Assembly: GCF_003054555.1 (NCBI RefSeq)
Contig: NZ_CP026304.1
Span: 2,790,001-2,854,000, forward strand
Reading direction: 5' to 3'
Source of the DNA: Streptomyces lunaelactis
Lineage (GTDB): Bacteria > Actinomycetota > Actinomycetes > Streptomycetales > Streptomycetaceae
DNA: 64,000 nucleotides
Each line of letters opens with the position of its first letter. Within the stretch, counting starts at the first letter, position 1. A program made the translations under genes and the position numbers. Shown in pieces: positions 41,425 through 50,794 of this stretch. The notes below the pieces were generated by a model that had not been told where the DNA came from, ran no database searches, and worked only from the letters and a program-made list of their open reading frames with translations.

Positions 41425-41466
41425 GCGGGGGCCCGCGGCCTTGGAGACAAGGCTGCGGGCCCCCGC
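41425..41466 (-). terminator. 19-bp hairpin after tricorn gene
   Basis: Bases 41425-41443 pair with 41448-41466, with one mismatch, around GAGA. The hairpin lies 9 bases beyond the tricorn stop and upstream of the HIT gene, so it should separate the two. Confidence 0.8.
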
Positions 41467-41475
41467 AACCCCTGC

Positions 41476-44400
41476 CTACGGCAGGCTCGGCGCCGACTTG
41501 GCGGGGTTCTCGGACAGCACCGCCAGCGCCATCCGCACCGCCTCGTCCAGCTGCGGGTCCCTCCCCGACGCGTGGTCCTGGGGAGCCATGACCACCTCCA
41601 CGTCCGGGTCGACCCCGTGGTTCTCCACGCCCCACTCGTAACCCTCCAGCCAGAAGGCGTACTTGGGCTGTGTGACCAGCGTGCCGTCCACCAGTGAGTA
41701 CCGGCTGTCGATGCCGACGACGCCGCCCCACGTCCGCGTACCCACCACGGGGCCGATGCCGAGCGCCTTGATCGCCGCGTTGACGATGTCGCCGTCCGAG
41801 CCCGAGAACTCGTTGGCGACGGCCACCACGGGGCCTCGCGGCGCGTCCTGCGGGTAGCTCTGCGGCTGCATGCCGCGCGGCAGGTCCCAGCCCACGATCC
41901 GCCTCGCCAGTTTCTCCACCACCAGCTGCGAGGTATGGCCGCCGCGGTTCTCCCGTACGTCCACCACCAGGCCCTCGCGTGCGACCTCGACCCGCAGATC
42001 GCGGTGGATCTGGGCCCAGCCCGGCGCCTGCATGTCCGGCACGTGCAGATAGCCGAGCCGGCCCGCGGACTTCTCGTGGACGTAACCACGCCGGCCGGCG
42101 ACCCACGCGTGGTACCGCAGCGGCTCCTCGTCCGCGAGCGGCACGACGACCGCGTGCCGCGGATCGCCGCCGCCCGCCGGGGAGATCGTGAGCTCGACCG
42201 GTTTGCCCGCCGCGCCCACCAGCAGCGGCCCCGGCCCGGTGACGCGGTCCACCGGCCTGCCGTCCACCGCGAGGATCGCGTCCCCCGCGCGGACCGCGAC
42301 ACCCGGCGCGGCGAGCGGCGAGCGGGCGTTGGGGTCGGAGGTCTCGGACGGCAGGATGCGGTCGATGCGCCAGGTGCCGTCCGCGGAGCGGGAGATGTCC
42401 GCGCCGAGCAGTCCCTGCCGCGCCGACGCGTTCCCGTATCCGCCCCGTGGCGTGACATAGGCGTGCGAGGTGCCGAGCTCGCCCTGCACCTCCCACAGCA
42501 GGTCCATCAGATCGTCGTGCGTGGCCACCCGGGAGAGCACCGGGCGGTAGCGGTCCAGTACGCCGTCCCAGTCGACGCCGCCGAGGTCCGCGCGCCAGAA
42601 GTTGTCGCGCATCAGACGCCCGGCCTCGTCGTACATCTGCCGCCACTCCGCGGCCGGGTCGACATCGCGGCGTACGCGCGAGAGGTCGACGGTGATGTTG
42701 CTGTCGCTGTCCTCGTCGCGCGAGGGCCTGCGGTCGCTCGGCACGACCTTCAGCTTGCCCTCCGCGTACAGCAGCACCCGCTTTCCGTCGCCGCTGACCC
42801 CGAAACTCGTGGCGTCGGCGACGAGTTCCTCGATGCGCTGCTGGAGAAGGTCGTACCGCTCGAGCGCGGTCTGCGGACCAGGGTCGTCGGGTGTGGCGCG
42901 GGTCGCGCCGAGGACGCCGCGCAGCGGGTGGCGCAGCCACAGCAGCCCGTCCTTGGCGGCGCGCAGCGTCGAGTAGCGGGCCGCCTCGACGGGGAAGGGC
43001 ACTATCCGGTCGGCGAGCCCGTCGAGATCGATACGCGTGACGGGGGCGCCGCTCTCCTCGCCGCTCTCCTTCGACGAGTCCTTGTCCGACTCGACGGCCC
43101 GGCCGTGGCGCTGCGGCCCGAACGGCGACGGGGTGGCGGCGGCCAGCGTGATCAGATGCGGGCGGCAGCCGCCGATGAAGGCGAGGTCGAAGACATGTGT
43201 GTCATAGACCGGGTCGAAGGCGCGCTCGGAGAGGAACGCGAGGTGCTTGCCGTCCAGCGTGAAGGCGGGCTGGAAGTCGCGGAAGCGCAGCGGGGTCGCC
43301 TCGGAGACGGCCAGGTCGGCGGTGTTGGCGAGCTTCAGCTGGCGCAGCGGGGAGGGCCCGGGGTGCGACCAGGCCAGCCAGCCCGAGTCGGGTGAGAAGG
43401 CCAGGCCGGTGGCGTCGCCGTGCTCGCTGCGGTCGACCTCGCGCACCTCGCCGCTCTCGCGCTCGACGAGCAGTACGCGGCCGTCGTGCGAGGCGACGGC
43501 GGCGCGGCTGCCGTCCGGTGCGACGGCCAGGCTCAGTACGCGGCCGAGCCGCCCGGCACCGAGCCTGCGCGGTGTCGCCCCGGGCGCCGGACCGATGGCC
43601 GGCGCGAATTCGAGCGCGTCGTCCCCCTCGGCGTCGGTCACCCAGACGACATGCTCCTCGCCGTCCACGCGGAAGCTGTGCGGCAGCCTGCCCCGTACGC
43701 CGGGCTCGACGGCCAGCGACCGTGCCGGGCCCTCGCGGTGCGTCACCCAGTGGATGCCGCCGCGGATCTCCACCGCGCTGCCGCGCCCGGTGTGGTCGGG
43801 GGCAGCGGTGCCGAGATGGTGGTCGGCGTTGACGGGGCGGGGCCGCAGGTCGGTGCGCTGGCCGCCGAGGCGGATGTCGAGCCGGCGGGGCTCGGCGCCG
43901 ACGAGGTCGTCCAGGAGCCACAGTTCACCGGCGCTCGCGTAGGCGACGCGGGTGCCGTCGGTGGCGGCGTGGCGGGCGTAGAAGCCGTCGACGCCCGTGT
44001 GGCGCCGCAGATCCGAGCCGTCGGGCAGCGACGAACAGAGGGCGCCGACGCCTTCGTGGTCACAGAGGAACGCGAGCCGCTCCCCCACCCACAGCGGATA
44101 CTCGATGTTGCCGTCGAGGTCCTCGTGGACGCGTACGAACTCCCCGTCGCCCGCCCGGTCGATCCACAACTTGCCCGCGGTGCCGCCCCGGTAGCGCTTC
44201 CAGGCGGCGGCCTCGCGCCCCATGGTGGCCGAGAGCAGCAGCACCTGCGAGCCGGGTCCGTACGCCACATCGCCCACGGGCCCGTACGGCAGCACGGTCG
44301 CCGGTCCGCCGTCGAGCGGCACGGCGCGCGCCCAGCTGCGGCGCAGCGAGGCCTGGCCGTACGTACTGATCGCGAGGACCTCGCCGTCCGGCGTCCAGCC

Positions 44401-44679
44401 GCGTACGGACGTCTTCCAGCTCCCCCAGTGCGTCAGCCGGTCGGAGGGACCGCCGTCGATGGGCGCGAGGTGCACCTCCGGCGCACCGTCCCGGGACGAG
44501 GACCACGCTATGTGCGTGCCGTCGGGCGAGATCCTGGGATGGTTCACCGGCATGTTGTCGGCGCTGACGCGCCACGCGCGGCCGCCGTCGAGCGGGGCGA
44601 CCCAGACGTCGTCCTCTGCGGTGAAGGCGATCAACTCGCCGTGGACATGCGGATACCGGAGGTAGGCAGGGTGCGTCAC
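41476..44679 (-). CDS. Tricorn protease homologue (peptidase S41)
   Basis: This 1067-residue cytoplasmic self-compartmentalising protease degrades oligopeptides released by the proteasome or Clp. N-terminal beta-propeller repeats (SPDGTHIAWSSSRDGAPEVH and similar, about 10-560) form gated access tunnels. A C1 helical region, a PDZ domain (about 760-850; RAGDAILAVDGRPV) and the S41 core follow. The nucleophile serine lies in EFSGSDGDIVNAAIKALGIG, with VVGTRTWGGVVGI after it. The length matches Streptomyces tricorn. It is downstream of a lipoprotein gene by 46 bases, perhaps co-transcribed. Confidence 0.93.
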   Translation of the reverse strand: MTHPAYLRYPHVHGELIAFTAEDDVWVAPLDGGRAWRVSADNMPVNHPRISPDGTHIAWSSSRDGAPEVHLAPIDGGPSDRLTHWGSWKTSVRGWTPDGEVLAISTYGQASLRRSWARAVPLDGGPATVLPYGPVGDVAYGPGSQVLLLSATMGREAAAWKRYRGGTAGKLWIDRAGDGEFVRVHEDLDGNIEYPLWVGERLAFLCDHEGVGALCSSLPDGSDLRRHTGVDGFYARHAATDGTRVAYASAGELWLLDDLVGAEPRRLDIRLGGQRTDLRPRPVNADHHLGTAAPDHTGRGSAVEIRGGIHWVTHREGPARSLAVEPGVRGRLPHSFRVDGEEHVVWVTDAEGDDALEFAPAIGPAPGATPRRLGAGRLGRVLSLAVAPDGSRAAVASHDGRVLLVERESGEVREVDRSEHGDATGLAFSPDSGWLAWSHPGPSPLRQLKLANTADLAVSEATPLRFRDFQPAFTLDGKHLAFLSERAFDPVYDTHVFDLAFIGGCRPHLITLAAATPSPFGPQRHGRAVESDKDSSKESGEESGAPVTRIDLDGLADRIVPFPVEAARYSTLRAAKDGLLWLRHPLRGVLGATRATPDDPGPQTALERYDLLQQRIEELVADATSFGVSGDGKRVLLYAEGKLKVVPSDRRPSRDEDSDSNITVDLSRVRRDVDPAAEWRQMYDEAGRLMRDNFWRADLGGVDWDGVLDRYRPVLSRVATHDDLMDLLWEVQGELGTSHAYVTPRGGYGNASARQGLLGADISRSADGTWRIDRILPSETSDPNARSPLAAPGVAVRAGDAILAVDGRPVDRVTGPGPLLVGAAGKPVELTISPAGGGDPRHAVVVPLADEEPLRYHAWVAGRRGYVHEKSAGRLGYLHVPDMQAPGWAQIHRDLRVEVAREGLVVDVRENRGGHTSQLVVEKLARRIVGWDLPRGMQPQSYPQDAPRGPVVAVANEFSGSDGDIVNAAIKALGIGPVVGTRTWGGVVGIDSRYSLVDGTLVTQPKYAFWLEGYEWGVENHGVDPDVEVVMAPQDHASGRDPQLDEAVRMALAVLSENPAKSAPSLP

Positions 44680-44725
44680 ACCGTCACCCTAGGCAGGTGG
44701 CCGCTGCCCGGTCACGCCTTTGGGA

Positions 44726-45253
44726 TCACTTGGCCTGGTCCGGTGTCGCGGTCACGGTGACCGTGACGGTGACGGTCGGCTCCGGCGGCTCGCCGGGCCG
44801 GTGGGTGGCGGGCGGGGTGCGGGCCGGCGTACGGGTCGGTGTACCGGCGCAGTTGCCGAGCATCGTGGCCTCGAAGACGACCTTGCCGTTGACCTTGGCG
44901 ATGAGGTCGCCGCGTACGCACGTCCCGGAGCGCTCCTCGGTCACCTTGCCCTTGAGCGTGATGTCCTGGCCGGTTTTGGTGTCGCCCGTGCAGTCGACGG
45001 TGGCCACGCTCCGCGCGGAGGGCGACGCGGAGGCCTTGCCGCTGCGCATGTTCGCGGTGCAGGTGAGCCACCCCACGTCGAAGCCCAGGCGTTCGAGTGT
45101 GCGGGTCCCTGTCTTGTCGGTGGTGACCGCCACGGCGATGGAACTCAGTCCGCCGGTCGTCGGCTCACAGGCCGCGATGCCCACAACTGCCGCCCCGGCG
45201 GCGCCGGTTGCGGCCAGGATGCGCCGGTGAAGTATTCGTCTCATGCCCCGCAT
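44726..45253 (-). CDS. Secreted lipoprotein with Thr-Val tail
   Basis: This 175-residue protein starts MRGMRRILHRRILAATGAAG and has lipobox GIAAC at about residues 24-28, so it is lipid-anchored outside the membrane. The mature part has two cysteines near LTCTANMRSG and VDCTGD plus a TCVRGDL cysteine, suggesting disulfides. It ends in a low-complexity TVTVTVTVTATPDQ tail. The family resembles the DUF4333-type small streptomycete lipoproteins only loosely. Start at 45253 or 45244; neither has a strong ribosome-binding site. Function is unknown. Confidence 0.72.
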   Translation of the reverse strand: MRGMRRILHRRILAATGAAGAAVVGIAACEPTTGGLSSIAVAVTTDKTGTRTLERLGFDVGWLTCTANMRSGKASASPSARSVATVDCTGDTKTGQDITLKGKVTEERSGTCVRGDLIAKVNGKVVFEATMLGNCAGTPTRTPARTPPATHRPGEPPEPTVTVTVTVTATPDQAK

Positions 45254-45328
45254 GGAGGGCAGACTGTCACCGACTCCCCGGATGTAAAAGAGTGGTTGCG
45301 GCCACCTTTTCCCCCGTACGGTCATGGA

Positions 45329-45703
45329 ATGGCCAGGAAGCTGATCAGGGCGCGGCGTCTCGTCGTCGACGAGGACACCGTCTACATGTGGTCGGTACGC
45401 CATAAGCACACCCCTGGCGCGGCGGGTGCCCGCGACTGCCGCACCACGCTCTCGCTGCGGCGCGAGGGGACGACGGCGCGTCTGGAGATCGTCTTCCGGC
45501 AGCTCCCCGGCCGGATCGTCTCCGGCGGTTACTGGCATTCGGGCGCGGTGGGCGACACCGGGCAGAACTCGCTGAACCTGCACGAGCCGGGGGCGGCGCG
45601 CCGCCTGCTCGACGAGGCACGGGAGCGGGGGCTGCTGCCGGCCGCCGCCGGGACTACGGAGGTCGACGGCTGGCCGCTGTTCGACGCGGTGGCGACGGGC
45701 TGA
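45329..45703 (+). CDS. Conserved hypothetical protein
   Basis: This 124-residue protein begins MARKLIRARRLVVDEDTVYM and contains WSVRHKHTPGAA, RDCRTTLSLRREG and GGYWHSGAVGDTGQNSLNLH, ending with EVDGWPLFDAV. I recognise no domain. There is no signal peptide or membrane segment. The pattern of alternating strands and one helix (GAARRLLDEARERGLL) suggests a small compact fold, conserved in Streptomyces. It diverges from the lipoprotein gene and converges with rsmE. Confidence 0.72.
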   Translation: MARKLIRARRLVVDEDTVYMWSVRHKHTPGAAGARDCRTTLSLRREGTTARLEIVFRQLPGRIVSGGYWHSGAVGDTGQNSLNLHEPGAARRLLDEARERGLLPAAAGTTEVDGWPLFDAVATG

Positions 45704-45722
45704 GCGACGCGTCGTGTGACTG

Positions 45723-45746
45723 GTTGAGCGACTCGTTGAGCGACTC
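45723..45746. repeat. 12-bp tandem duplication
   Basis: GTTGAGCGACTC occurs twice without interruption at 45723-45734 and 45735-45746. It lies between the convergent hypothetical gene and rsmE, immediately before the rsmE stop codon. A related GCTGAGCGACGC precedes it. It looks like recent slippage. Confidence 0.6.
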
Positions 45747-45747
45747 G

Positions 45748-46491
45748 TCAGGACCAGCGGCCGGTGCGGCCGAGCAGCAGCGCGGCGGCGGCCGTCCCGG
45801 CGGTCGACGTACGCAGCACGCTCCGCCCGAGCCGGTAGGGCTTCGCGCCCGCCTCGGCGAAGGCTGCCAACTCCTCCGGCGACACGCCCCCTTCGGGCCC
45901 CACGACCAGCACGATCGAACCCTCGGCGGGCAGTTCGGCGGTGGCCAGCGGCTCGGCGCCCTCCTCGTGCAGCACCGCCGCGAAGTCGGCTTCGGCCAGA
46001 AGTGACGCAACCTGCTTGGTCGTTGCCGCGTCCGCGACCTCCGGGAAGCGGAGCCTGCGCGACTGCTTGCCCGCCTCGCGCGCGGTGGCCCGCCATTTGG
46101 CGAGGGCCTTGGCGCCCCGTTCGCCCTTCCACTGCGTGATGCAGCGGGCGGCGGCCCAGGGCACGACCGCGTCCACGCCGGTCTCCGTCATGGTCTCGAC
46201 GGCGAGTTCGCCGCGGTCGCCCTTGGGGAGGGCCTGGACGACGGTGATACGGGGCGTGGGCTCGGGTTCCGTGGGGAACTCGGACGGCTCGACGATCAGC
46301 CGGTCCTTGCCCTCCGTCCGCAGAACGACACCGGCCGCCCCGCGCCCGCGCCCGTCCGTCAGCACGACGTCCTCACCGGACTGCAGCCTGCGCACGGAGA
46401 CGGCATGCCGCCCCTCCGGCCCGTCCAGGGTGAGTACGGCGCCGGGCCCGACGCCCTCCAGGGAGTCGACGACGAATACGGGCGCGGTCAT
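45748..46491 (-). CDS. rsmE: 16S rRNA m3U1498 methyltransferase
   Basis: This 247-residue SPOUT-class enzyme methylates U1498 of 16S rRNA. The N-terminal PUA-like domain begins with FVVDSLEGVGPGAVLTLDGPEGRHA. The knotted SAM-binding C-terminus shows LVVGPEGGVSPEEL and the final YRLGRSVLRTSTAGTAAAAL. Its start overlaps the stop of the nitronate monooxygenase gene by ATGA, so both form one operon. Confidence 0.93.
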   Translation of the reverse strand: MTAPVFVVDSLEGVGPGAVLTLDGPEGRHAVSVRRLQSGEDVVLTDGRGRGAAGVVLRTEGKDRLIVEPSEFPTEPEPTPRITVVQALPKGDRGELAVETMTETGVDAVVPWAAARCITQWKGERGAKALAKWRATAREAGKQSRRLRFPEVADAATTKQVASLLAEADFAAVLHEEGAEPLATAELPAEGSIVLVVGPEGGVSPEELAAFAEAGAKPYRLGRSVLRTSTAGTAAAALLLGRTGRWS

Positions 46492-47561
46492 CAGGAACCG
46501 CCCAGCGCCAGCGCGGCCCGCGCGGAGTCCAGTTCGGCGACGAGGACCTCGACAAGCTGTCCCGCGGGCAGCTCGCGCGCCATCGTGTGGCCCTGTCCGG
46601 CCCACAGCGCCATGCCCTGGGGGTCGCCCGCCTTGGCGGCGGCCTTGCGCAGGCCGCTCGTCAGATGGTGCACCTGGGGGTAGGCGGCGGGGGCGTACGG
46701 TCCGTGCTCGCGCATGAAGCGGTTGACGAGGCCGCGGGCGGGGCGCCCGGAGAAAGCGCGGGTGAGTTCGGTGCGTACGAAGAGCGGGTTGGTCATGGCC
46801 TGCTTGTGCAGGGCGTTGGCACCTGACTCCGGACAGACCAGGAACGCGGTCCCGAGCTGCGCGGCGCCCGCGCCGGCCGCGAGCACGGCGGCGATCTGGC
46901 CGCCGCGCATCAGGCCGCCGGTGGCGATGACCGGCAGCCGCACGGCCTCGCGGACCAGCCCGATGAGCGAGAGCAGCCCGATCCCGGCCCCCTCGGAGGC
47001 CGGGTCGTCACGGTGGGTGCCCTGGTGCCCGCCGGCCTCGACTCCCTGTACGCACACGGCGTCGGCACCGGCCCACTGCGCGGCCTGCGCCTCCTCGGGC
47101 GTGGTGACCGTCACGACGGTGAAGGTGCCGGCCTTGGCGAAGGAGTCGAGCACATTGCGGCTCGGGCAGCCGAAGGTGAAGGAGACGACCGGCACGGGGT
47201 CGTCGAGGAGGATGGCGAGCTTGGCCTCGTAGCCGTCGTCGCGTCCGCTGTCGGGGTCGCCGAGGGGCGTCTCGTACCAGGTGGCCTCACCGGCGAGCTG
47301 ATGCCGGTAGACACCGACGGCGGCGGGGTCGGCGGTGTTGGGCTGCGGCATGAAGAGATTGACGCCGAAGGGCTGTCCGGTGAGCCCGCGGATCTGTTTG
47401 ACCTCCTGGTACATGCCGTCCGCGGTCTTGTACCCGGCGGCGAGGAAGCCGAGCCCACCGGCATCGGAAACGGCGGCGGCCAACTGGGGACAGGAGGCGC
47501 CGCCCGCCATGGGGGCCTGCACGATCGGATACCGGCAGAGATCGGTCAGTGCGGAGGACAT
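46491..47561 (-). CDS. Nitronate monooxygenase (2-nitropropane dioxygenase family)
   Basis: This 356-residue FMN-dependent barrel oxidises alkyl nitronates. Family motifs include the opening YPIVQAPMAGGASCPQLAAA, phosphate-binding GGLMRGGQIAAVLAAGAGAA and the segment VQGVEAGGHQGTHR, where the catalytic histidine is expected. In vivo it probably detoxifies propionate-3-nitronate or a related nitro compound. It is the first gene of the pair with rsmE, and its own upstream flank carries a dispersed repeat. Confidence 0.9.
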   Translation of the reverse strand: MSSALTDLCRYPIVQAPMAGGASCPQLAAAVSDAGGLGFLAAGYKTADGMYQEVKQIRGLTGQPFGVNLFMPQPNTADPAAVGVYRHQLAGEATWYETPLGDPDSGRDDGYEAKLAILLDDPVPVVSFTFGCPSRNVLDSFAKAGTFTVVTVTTPEEAQAAQWAGADAVCVQGVEAGGHQGTHRDDPASEGAGIGLLSLIGLVREAVRLPVIATGGLMRGGQIAAVLAAGAGAAQLGTAFLVCPESGANALHKQAMTNPLFVRTELTRAFSGRPARGLVNRFMREHGPYAPAAYPQVHHLTSGLRKAAAKAGDPQGMALWAGQGHTMARELPAGQLVEVLVAELDSARAALALGGS

Positions 47562-47620
47562 GCAGGCATGGTGCCATGCCGCTGCCGCGCCACCGAATCG
47601 GGAGTTCCGGCCGGCAGATC

Positions 47621-47667
47621 AAGCCCCGCCGGCGATTGAGGCGCGGGGGTCCGGGGGGAGCCCCCGG
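47621..47667. repeat. Dispersed repeat copy G
   Basis: AAGCCCCGCCGGCGATTGAG, GCGCGGGGGT and the hairpin CCGGGGG-GAG-CCCCCGG (47651-47667) lie between dnaJ and the nitronate monooxygenase gene, both leftward. It sits 51 bases beyond the dnaJ stop, which fits termination of the hrcA-dnaJ transcript. Confidence 0.72.
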
Positions 47668-47717
47668 AAACCAGGGGCAACCCGCACCCGGGCGCACCCC
47701 CGCGCCCACCCCAAGGG

Positions 47718-48851
47718 CTACCGCCCGTTGAACGCGTCCTTCAGGCGGGAGAACAGGCCCTGCTGCCCCGGCTGGAACTGGCCCAACGGCCTCTCCTCGC
47801 CGCGCAGCTTCGCAAGATCCCGCAGCAGCCGCTCCTGGTCCGCGTCCATCTTCGTCGGCGTCGTCACCTCGACGTGCACTATCAGGTCGCCGCGCCCGCC
47901 GCCCCGCAGATGCGTGATGCCGCGCCCGTGCAGCGGGATCGACTGGCCGGACTGCGTGCCCGGGCGGATGTCGATCTCCTCCACGCCGTCGAGCGTCTCC
48001 AGCGGGCACTTCGTGCCCAGCGCCGCCGCTGTCATCGGGATCGTCACCGTGCAGTGCAGATCGTCGCCGCGCCGCTGGAAGACCGCGTGCGGCAGCTCGT
48101 GGATCTCGACGTACAGATCACCCGCGGGTCCACCGCCCGGGCCGACCTCGCCCTCACCCGCGAGCTGGATGCGCGTGCCGTTGTCGACACCCGCCGGGAT
48201 CTTCACGGTCAGCGTCCGGCGCGAGCGGATGCGGCCGTCGCCGGCGCACTCCGGGCACGGCGTCGGCACCACGGTGCCGAAGCCCTGGCACTGCGGGCAC
48301 GGCCGCGACGTCATGACCTGCCCCAGGAAGGACCGCGTCACCTGCGAGACCTCACCCCGGCCCCGGCACATGTCGCACGTCTGCGCCGAGGTCCCCGGCG
48401 CGGCGCCCTCGCCCGAGCACGTCGTACAGACGACGGCCGTGTCGACCTGGATGTCCTTCGTCGTACCGAAGGCCGCCTCGTTGAGGTCGATCTCCAGGCG
48501 GATCATCGCGTCCTGGCCCCGTCGCGTTCGCGACCTGGGCCCGCGCTGCGACGCCGTACCGAAGAACGCGTCCATGATGTCGGAGAAGTTGCCGAAGCCA
48601 CCGGCTCCGAAGCCGCCCGCCCCGCCGCCGGCCTGCGACAGCGGGTCCCCGCCGAGGTCGTAGACCTGCTTCTTCTGCGGGTCCGACAACACCTCGTACG
48701 CGGCGTTGATCTCCTTGAAGCGCTCCTGAGTCTTCGGGTCCGGATTCACATCCGGGTGAAGCTCGCGCGCCAAGCGCCGAAACGCCTTCTTGATCTCGTC
48801 CTGCGATGCGTCGCGGCGAACGCCGAGAACGGCGTAGTAGTCCGTGGCCAC
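47718..48851 (-). CDS. dnaJ: Co-chaperone DnaJ
   Basis: This 377-residue Hsp40 stimulates the DnaK ATPase. It has a J-domain with the invariant HPD (ARELHPDVNPDPK), a Gly/Phe-rich linker (QAGGGAGGFGAGGFGNFSD) and four CxxCxGxG zinc repeats (CTTCSGEG, CDMCRGRG, CPQCQGFG, CPECAGDG). A C-terminal substrate-binding beta region follows. The GTG start at 48851 directly abuts the hrcA stop codon, so both genes are coupled and share CIRCE control. Streptomyces usually has a second dnaJ in the dnaK operon. This is the hrcA-linked one. Confidence 0.94.
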   Translation of the reverse strand: MATDYYAVLGVRRDASQDEIKKAFRRLARELHPDVNPDPKTQERFKEINAAYEVLSDPQKKQVYDLGGDPLSQAGGGAGGFGAGGFGNFSDIMDAFFGTASQRGPRSRTRRGQDAMIRLEIDLNEAAFGTTKDIQVDTAVVCTTCSGEGAAPGTSAQTCDMCRGRGEVSQVTRSFLGQVMTSRPCPQCQGFGTVVPTPCPECAGDGRIRSRRTLTVKIPAGVDNGTRIQLAGEGEVGPGGGPAGDLYVEIHELPHAVFQRRGDDLHCTVTIPMTAAALGTKCPLETLDGVEEIDIRPGTQSGQSIPLHGRGITHLRGGGRGDLIVHVEVTTPTKMDADQERLLRDLAKLRGEERPLGQFQPGQQGLFSRLKDAFNGR

Positions 48852-49874
48852 TTACGACTCCGCCAGGATCTGTCCGACGTAACGTGCCACTGCGCGTACC
48901 GCTCCCATCGTTCCGGGGTAGTCCATGCGGGTCGGTCCGACCACGCCGAGTTTCGCAACTGCCTCGTCGCCCGAACCGTAGCCGACCGCGACCACGGACG
49001 TGGAGTTGAGGCCCTCATGAGCGTTCTCATGACCGATACGTACGGTCATGCCCATGCCCGAGTCCTTCGCCTCGCCGAGCAGCTTGAGAAGCACCACATG
49101 CTCCTCGAGCGCCTCCAGCACCGGCCGGATGGTCAGCGGGAAGTCGTGCCCGAAGCGGGTCAGATTGGCGGTGCCGCCGATCACGAGCCGCTCCTCGGTC
49201 TCCTCGACCAGGGTCTCGAGCAGGGTCGCGAGCACCGTGGAGACGGTGCCGCGGTCCTCCGGCTCGAAGGAGTCGGGCAGGTCCTGCACCAGCTGCGGCA
49301 CATCCGCGAAGCGGCGCCCCACGACCCGGCTGTTGAGCCGGGCCCGCAGGTCCGCCAGCGCTGTGTCGCCGAAGGGCGCGGGGCAGTCGATCATGCGCTG
49401 CTCGACCCGTCCGGTGTCCGTGATGAGCACGAGCATCAGACGGGCGGGAGCGAGTGAGAGGAGCTCCACATGCCGGACCGTGGACCGGGTCAGCGAGGGG
49501 TACTGGACGACGGCGACCTGCCGGGTCAGCTGCGCCAGCAGCCGGACCGTACGCCCCACGACGTCATCCAGATCCACCGCTCCGTCCAGGAAGTTCTGGA
49601 TGGCGCGGCGCTCGGGCGACGACAGGGGCTTGACGCCCGCCAGCTTGTCGACGAAGAGCCGGTAGCCCTTGTCGGTGGGGATCCGCCCGGCACTCGTATG
49701 AGGCTGGGCGATGAATCCTTCCTCCTCCAGCACGGCCATGTCGTTACGGATGGTGGCCGGGGAGACACCGAGCTTGTGCCGCTCGGTGAGGGCCTTGGAG
49801 CCGACGGGCTCCTCGGTGCCGACGTAGTCCTGGACGATGGCGCGCAGCACTTCGAGTCTGCGTTCGCTGAGCAT
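48852..49874 (-). CDS. hrcA: Heat-inducible transcriptional repressor HrcA
   Basis: This 340-residue repressor binds CIRCE and represses chaperone genes. The N-terminal winged helix contains [20 protein letters not shown] and the following [16 protein letters not shown]. The GAF-like inserted and dimerisation domains complete the usual length. ATG at 49874 follows GGAGGTGTG. It is the first gene of hrcA-dnaJ and has a CIRCE element 50 bases upstream, so it is autoregulated. Confidence 0.95.
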   Translation of the reverse strand: MLSERRLEVLRAIVQDYVGTEEPVGSKALTERHKLGVSPATIRNDMAVLEEEGFIAQPHTSAGRIPTDKGYRLFVDKLAGVKPLSSPERRAIQNFLDGAVDLDDVVGRTVRLLAQLTRQVAVVQYPSLTRSTVRHVELLSLAPARLMLVLITDTGRVEQRMIDCPAPFGDTALADLRARLNSRVVGRRFADVPQLVQDLPDSFEPEDRGTVSTVLATLLETLVEETEERLVIGGTANLTRFGHDFPLTIRPVLEALEEHVVLLKLLGEAKDSGMGMTVRIGHENAHEGLNSTSVVAVGYGSGDEAVAKLGVVGPTRMDYPGTMGAVRAVARYVGQILAES

Positions 49875-49923
49875 CGCGCACACCTCCAGCTGTGGTTCCC
49901 TCTGTGGTTCCTCGGGTGACTGC

Positions 49924-49950
49924 TTGGCACTCGAAACGTCGGAGTGCCAG
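49924..49950. promoter_or_regulatory. CIRCE element
   Basis: TTGGCACTC-N9-GAGTGCCAG is a near-perfect inverted repeat matching the CIRCE pattern TTAGCACTC-N9-GAGTGCTAA. It is the HrcA binding site in front of hrcA-dnaJ. A TACACT (49965-49970, minus strand) just upstream may be the -10 element, placing CIRCE in the 5' leader. Confidence 0.93.
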
Positions 49951-50052
49951 CATTTCCCCTCGCCAGTGTACGGCCGTGGGGTACGCCCGTAGCAAGGGCG
50001 ACCGGCCACGCTACCGCGAGACTCCGCTGGTCGTTGCCAGTAGCGTCACGGT

Positions 50053-50784
50053 ATGGACGTCAGTTGGGAAGACTTCGGCTGGGAAAGGCTGGCCGACGGG
50101 GTGGGCCGCCGGCGGCTGCCTCTCTGGGACGCGACCGTTGGACTGATCGCCGGTGAGGACCGTGTCCTCATGTACGACACGGGCTCGACGCTCCGCGAGG
50201 GCGCCGAGCTCCGCGCCCAGGCGCAGGCGCTGATGGGCGGCCGCCGGGTGACGCATATCGCACTGAGCCACCCGCACTTCGACCATGTGCTGGGGACGGC
50301 TGCCTTCTCGGGGGCGGAGGTGTACGGCGCCGTCGGGGTGGACGAGCTGATGAGGCGGGAGCGGGACGAGATCCGCGGCTCGGCCGTACGGGAAGGGGTC
50401 ACGGCGGACGATGCGGCGGAGGCGGCCGATCTGCTGGTGGCGCCGCACCATCTGGTCTGCGGGGAGTGGACGCTGGAGCTCGGCGGCCGCCAGGTGCTGC
50501 TGGCCAATGTGGGCCCCGGCCACTCGGGCCACGATCTGGCGCTGCTGGTGCCGGGCGGCGCGGACGAGCCGGAGGTGGTCTTCTGCGGCGATCTGGTGGA
50601 GGAGTCGGGTGAGCCTCAGGCGGGCCCGGACGCGATCCCGTCCCGCTGGCCGGCGGCGCTGGACCGGCTGCTCTCGCTGGGCGGGGAGGACGCGGTGTAC
50701 GTGCCCGGGCACGGGGCGGTGGTCGACGCGGCGTTCGTACGCGCGCAGCGGGAAGCGTTGGCGGCGCGGTTCAGCGTGTCGTAG
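50053..50784 (+). CDS. Metallo-beta-lactamase-fold hydrolase
   Basis: This 243-residue MBL protein has the metal motif SHPHFDHVLG near residue 73 (HxHxDH variant with Phe), further ligands in NVGPGHSGHD and VFCGDLVEES, and a final histidine in VYVPGHGAVVD. Such proteins hydrolyse thioesters, lactones or phosphodiesters; the substrate is not identifiable. It diverges from hrcA and is followed 10 bases later by the DUF3097 gene, so the two are probably co-transcribed. Confidence 0.88.
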   Translation: MDVSWEDFGWERLADGVGRRRLPLWDATVGLIAGEDRVLMYDTGSTLREGAELRAQAQALMGGRRVTHIALSHPHFDHVLGTAAFSGAEVYGAVGVDELMRRERDEIRGSAVREGVTADDAAEAADLLVAPHHLVCGEWTLELGGRQVLLANVGPGHSGHDLALLVPGGADEPEVVFCGDLVEESGEPQAGPDAIPSRWPAALDRLLSLGGEDAVYVPGHGAVVDAAFVRAQREALAARFSVS

Positions 50785-50794
50785 CGTCTGCCAA

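Noticed and set aside
38922..41591. Plus-strand open frame of about 889 codons across deaminase, rnz and HIT
   Set aside because: Shadow of three well-supported minus-strand genes.
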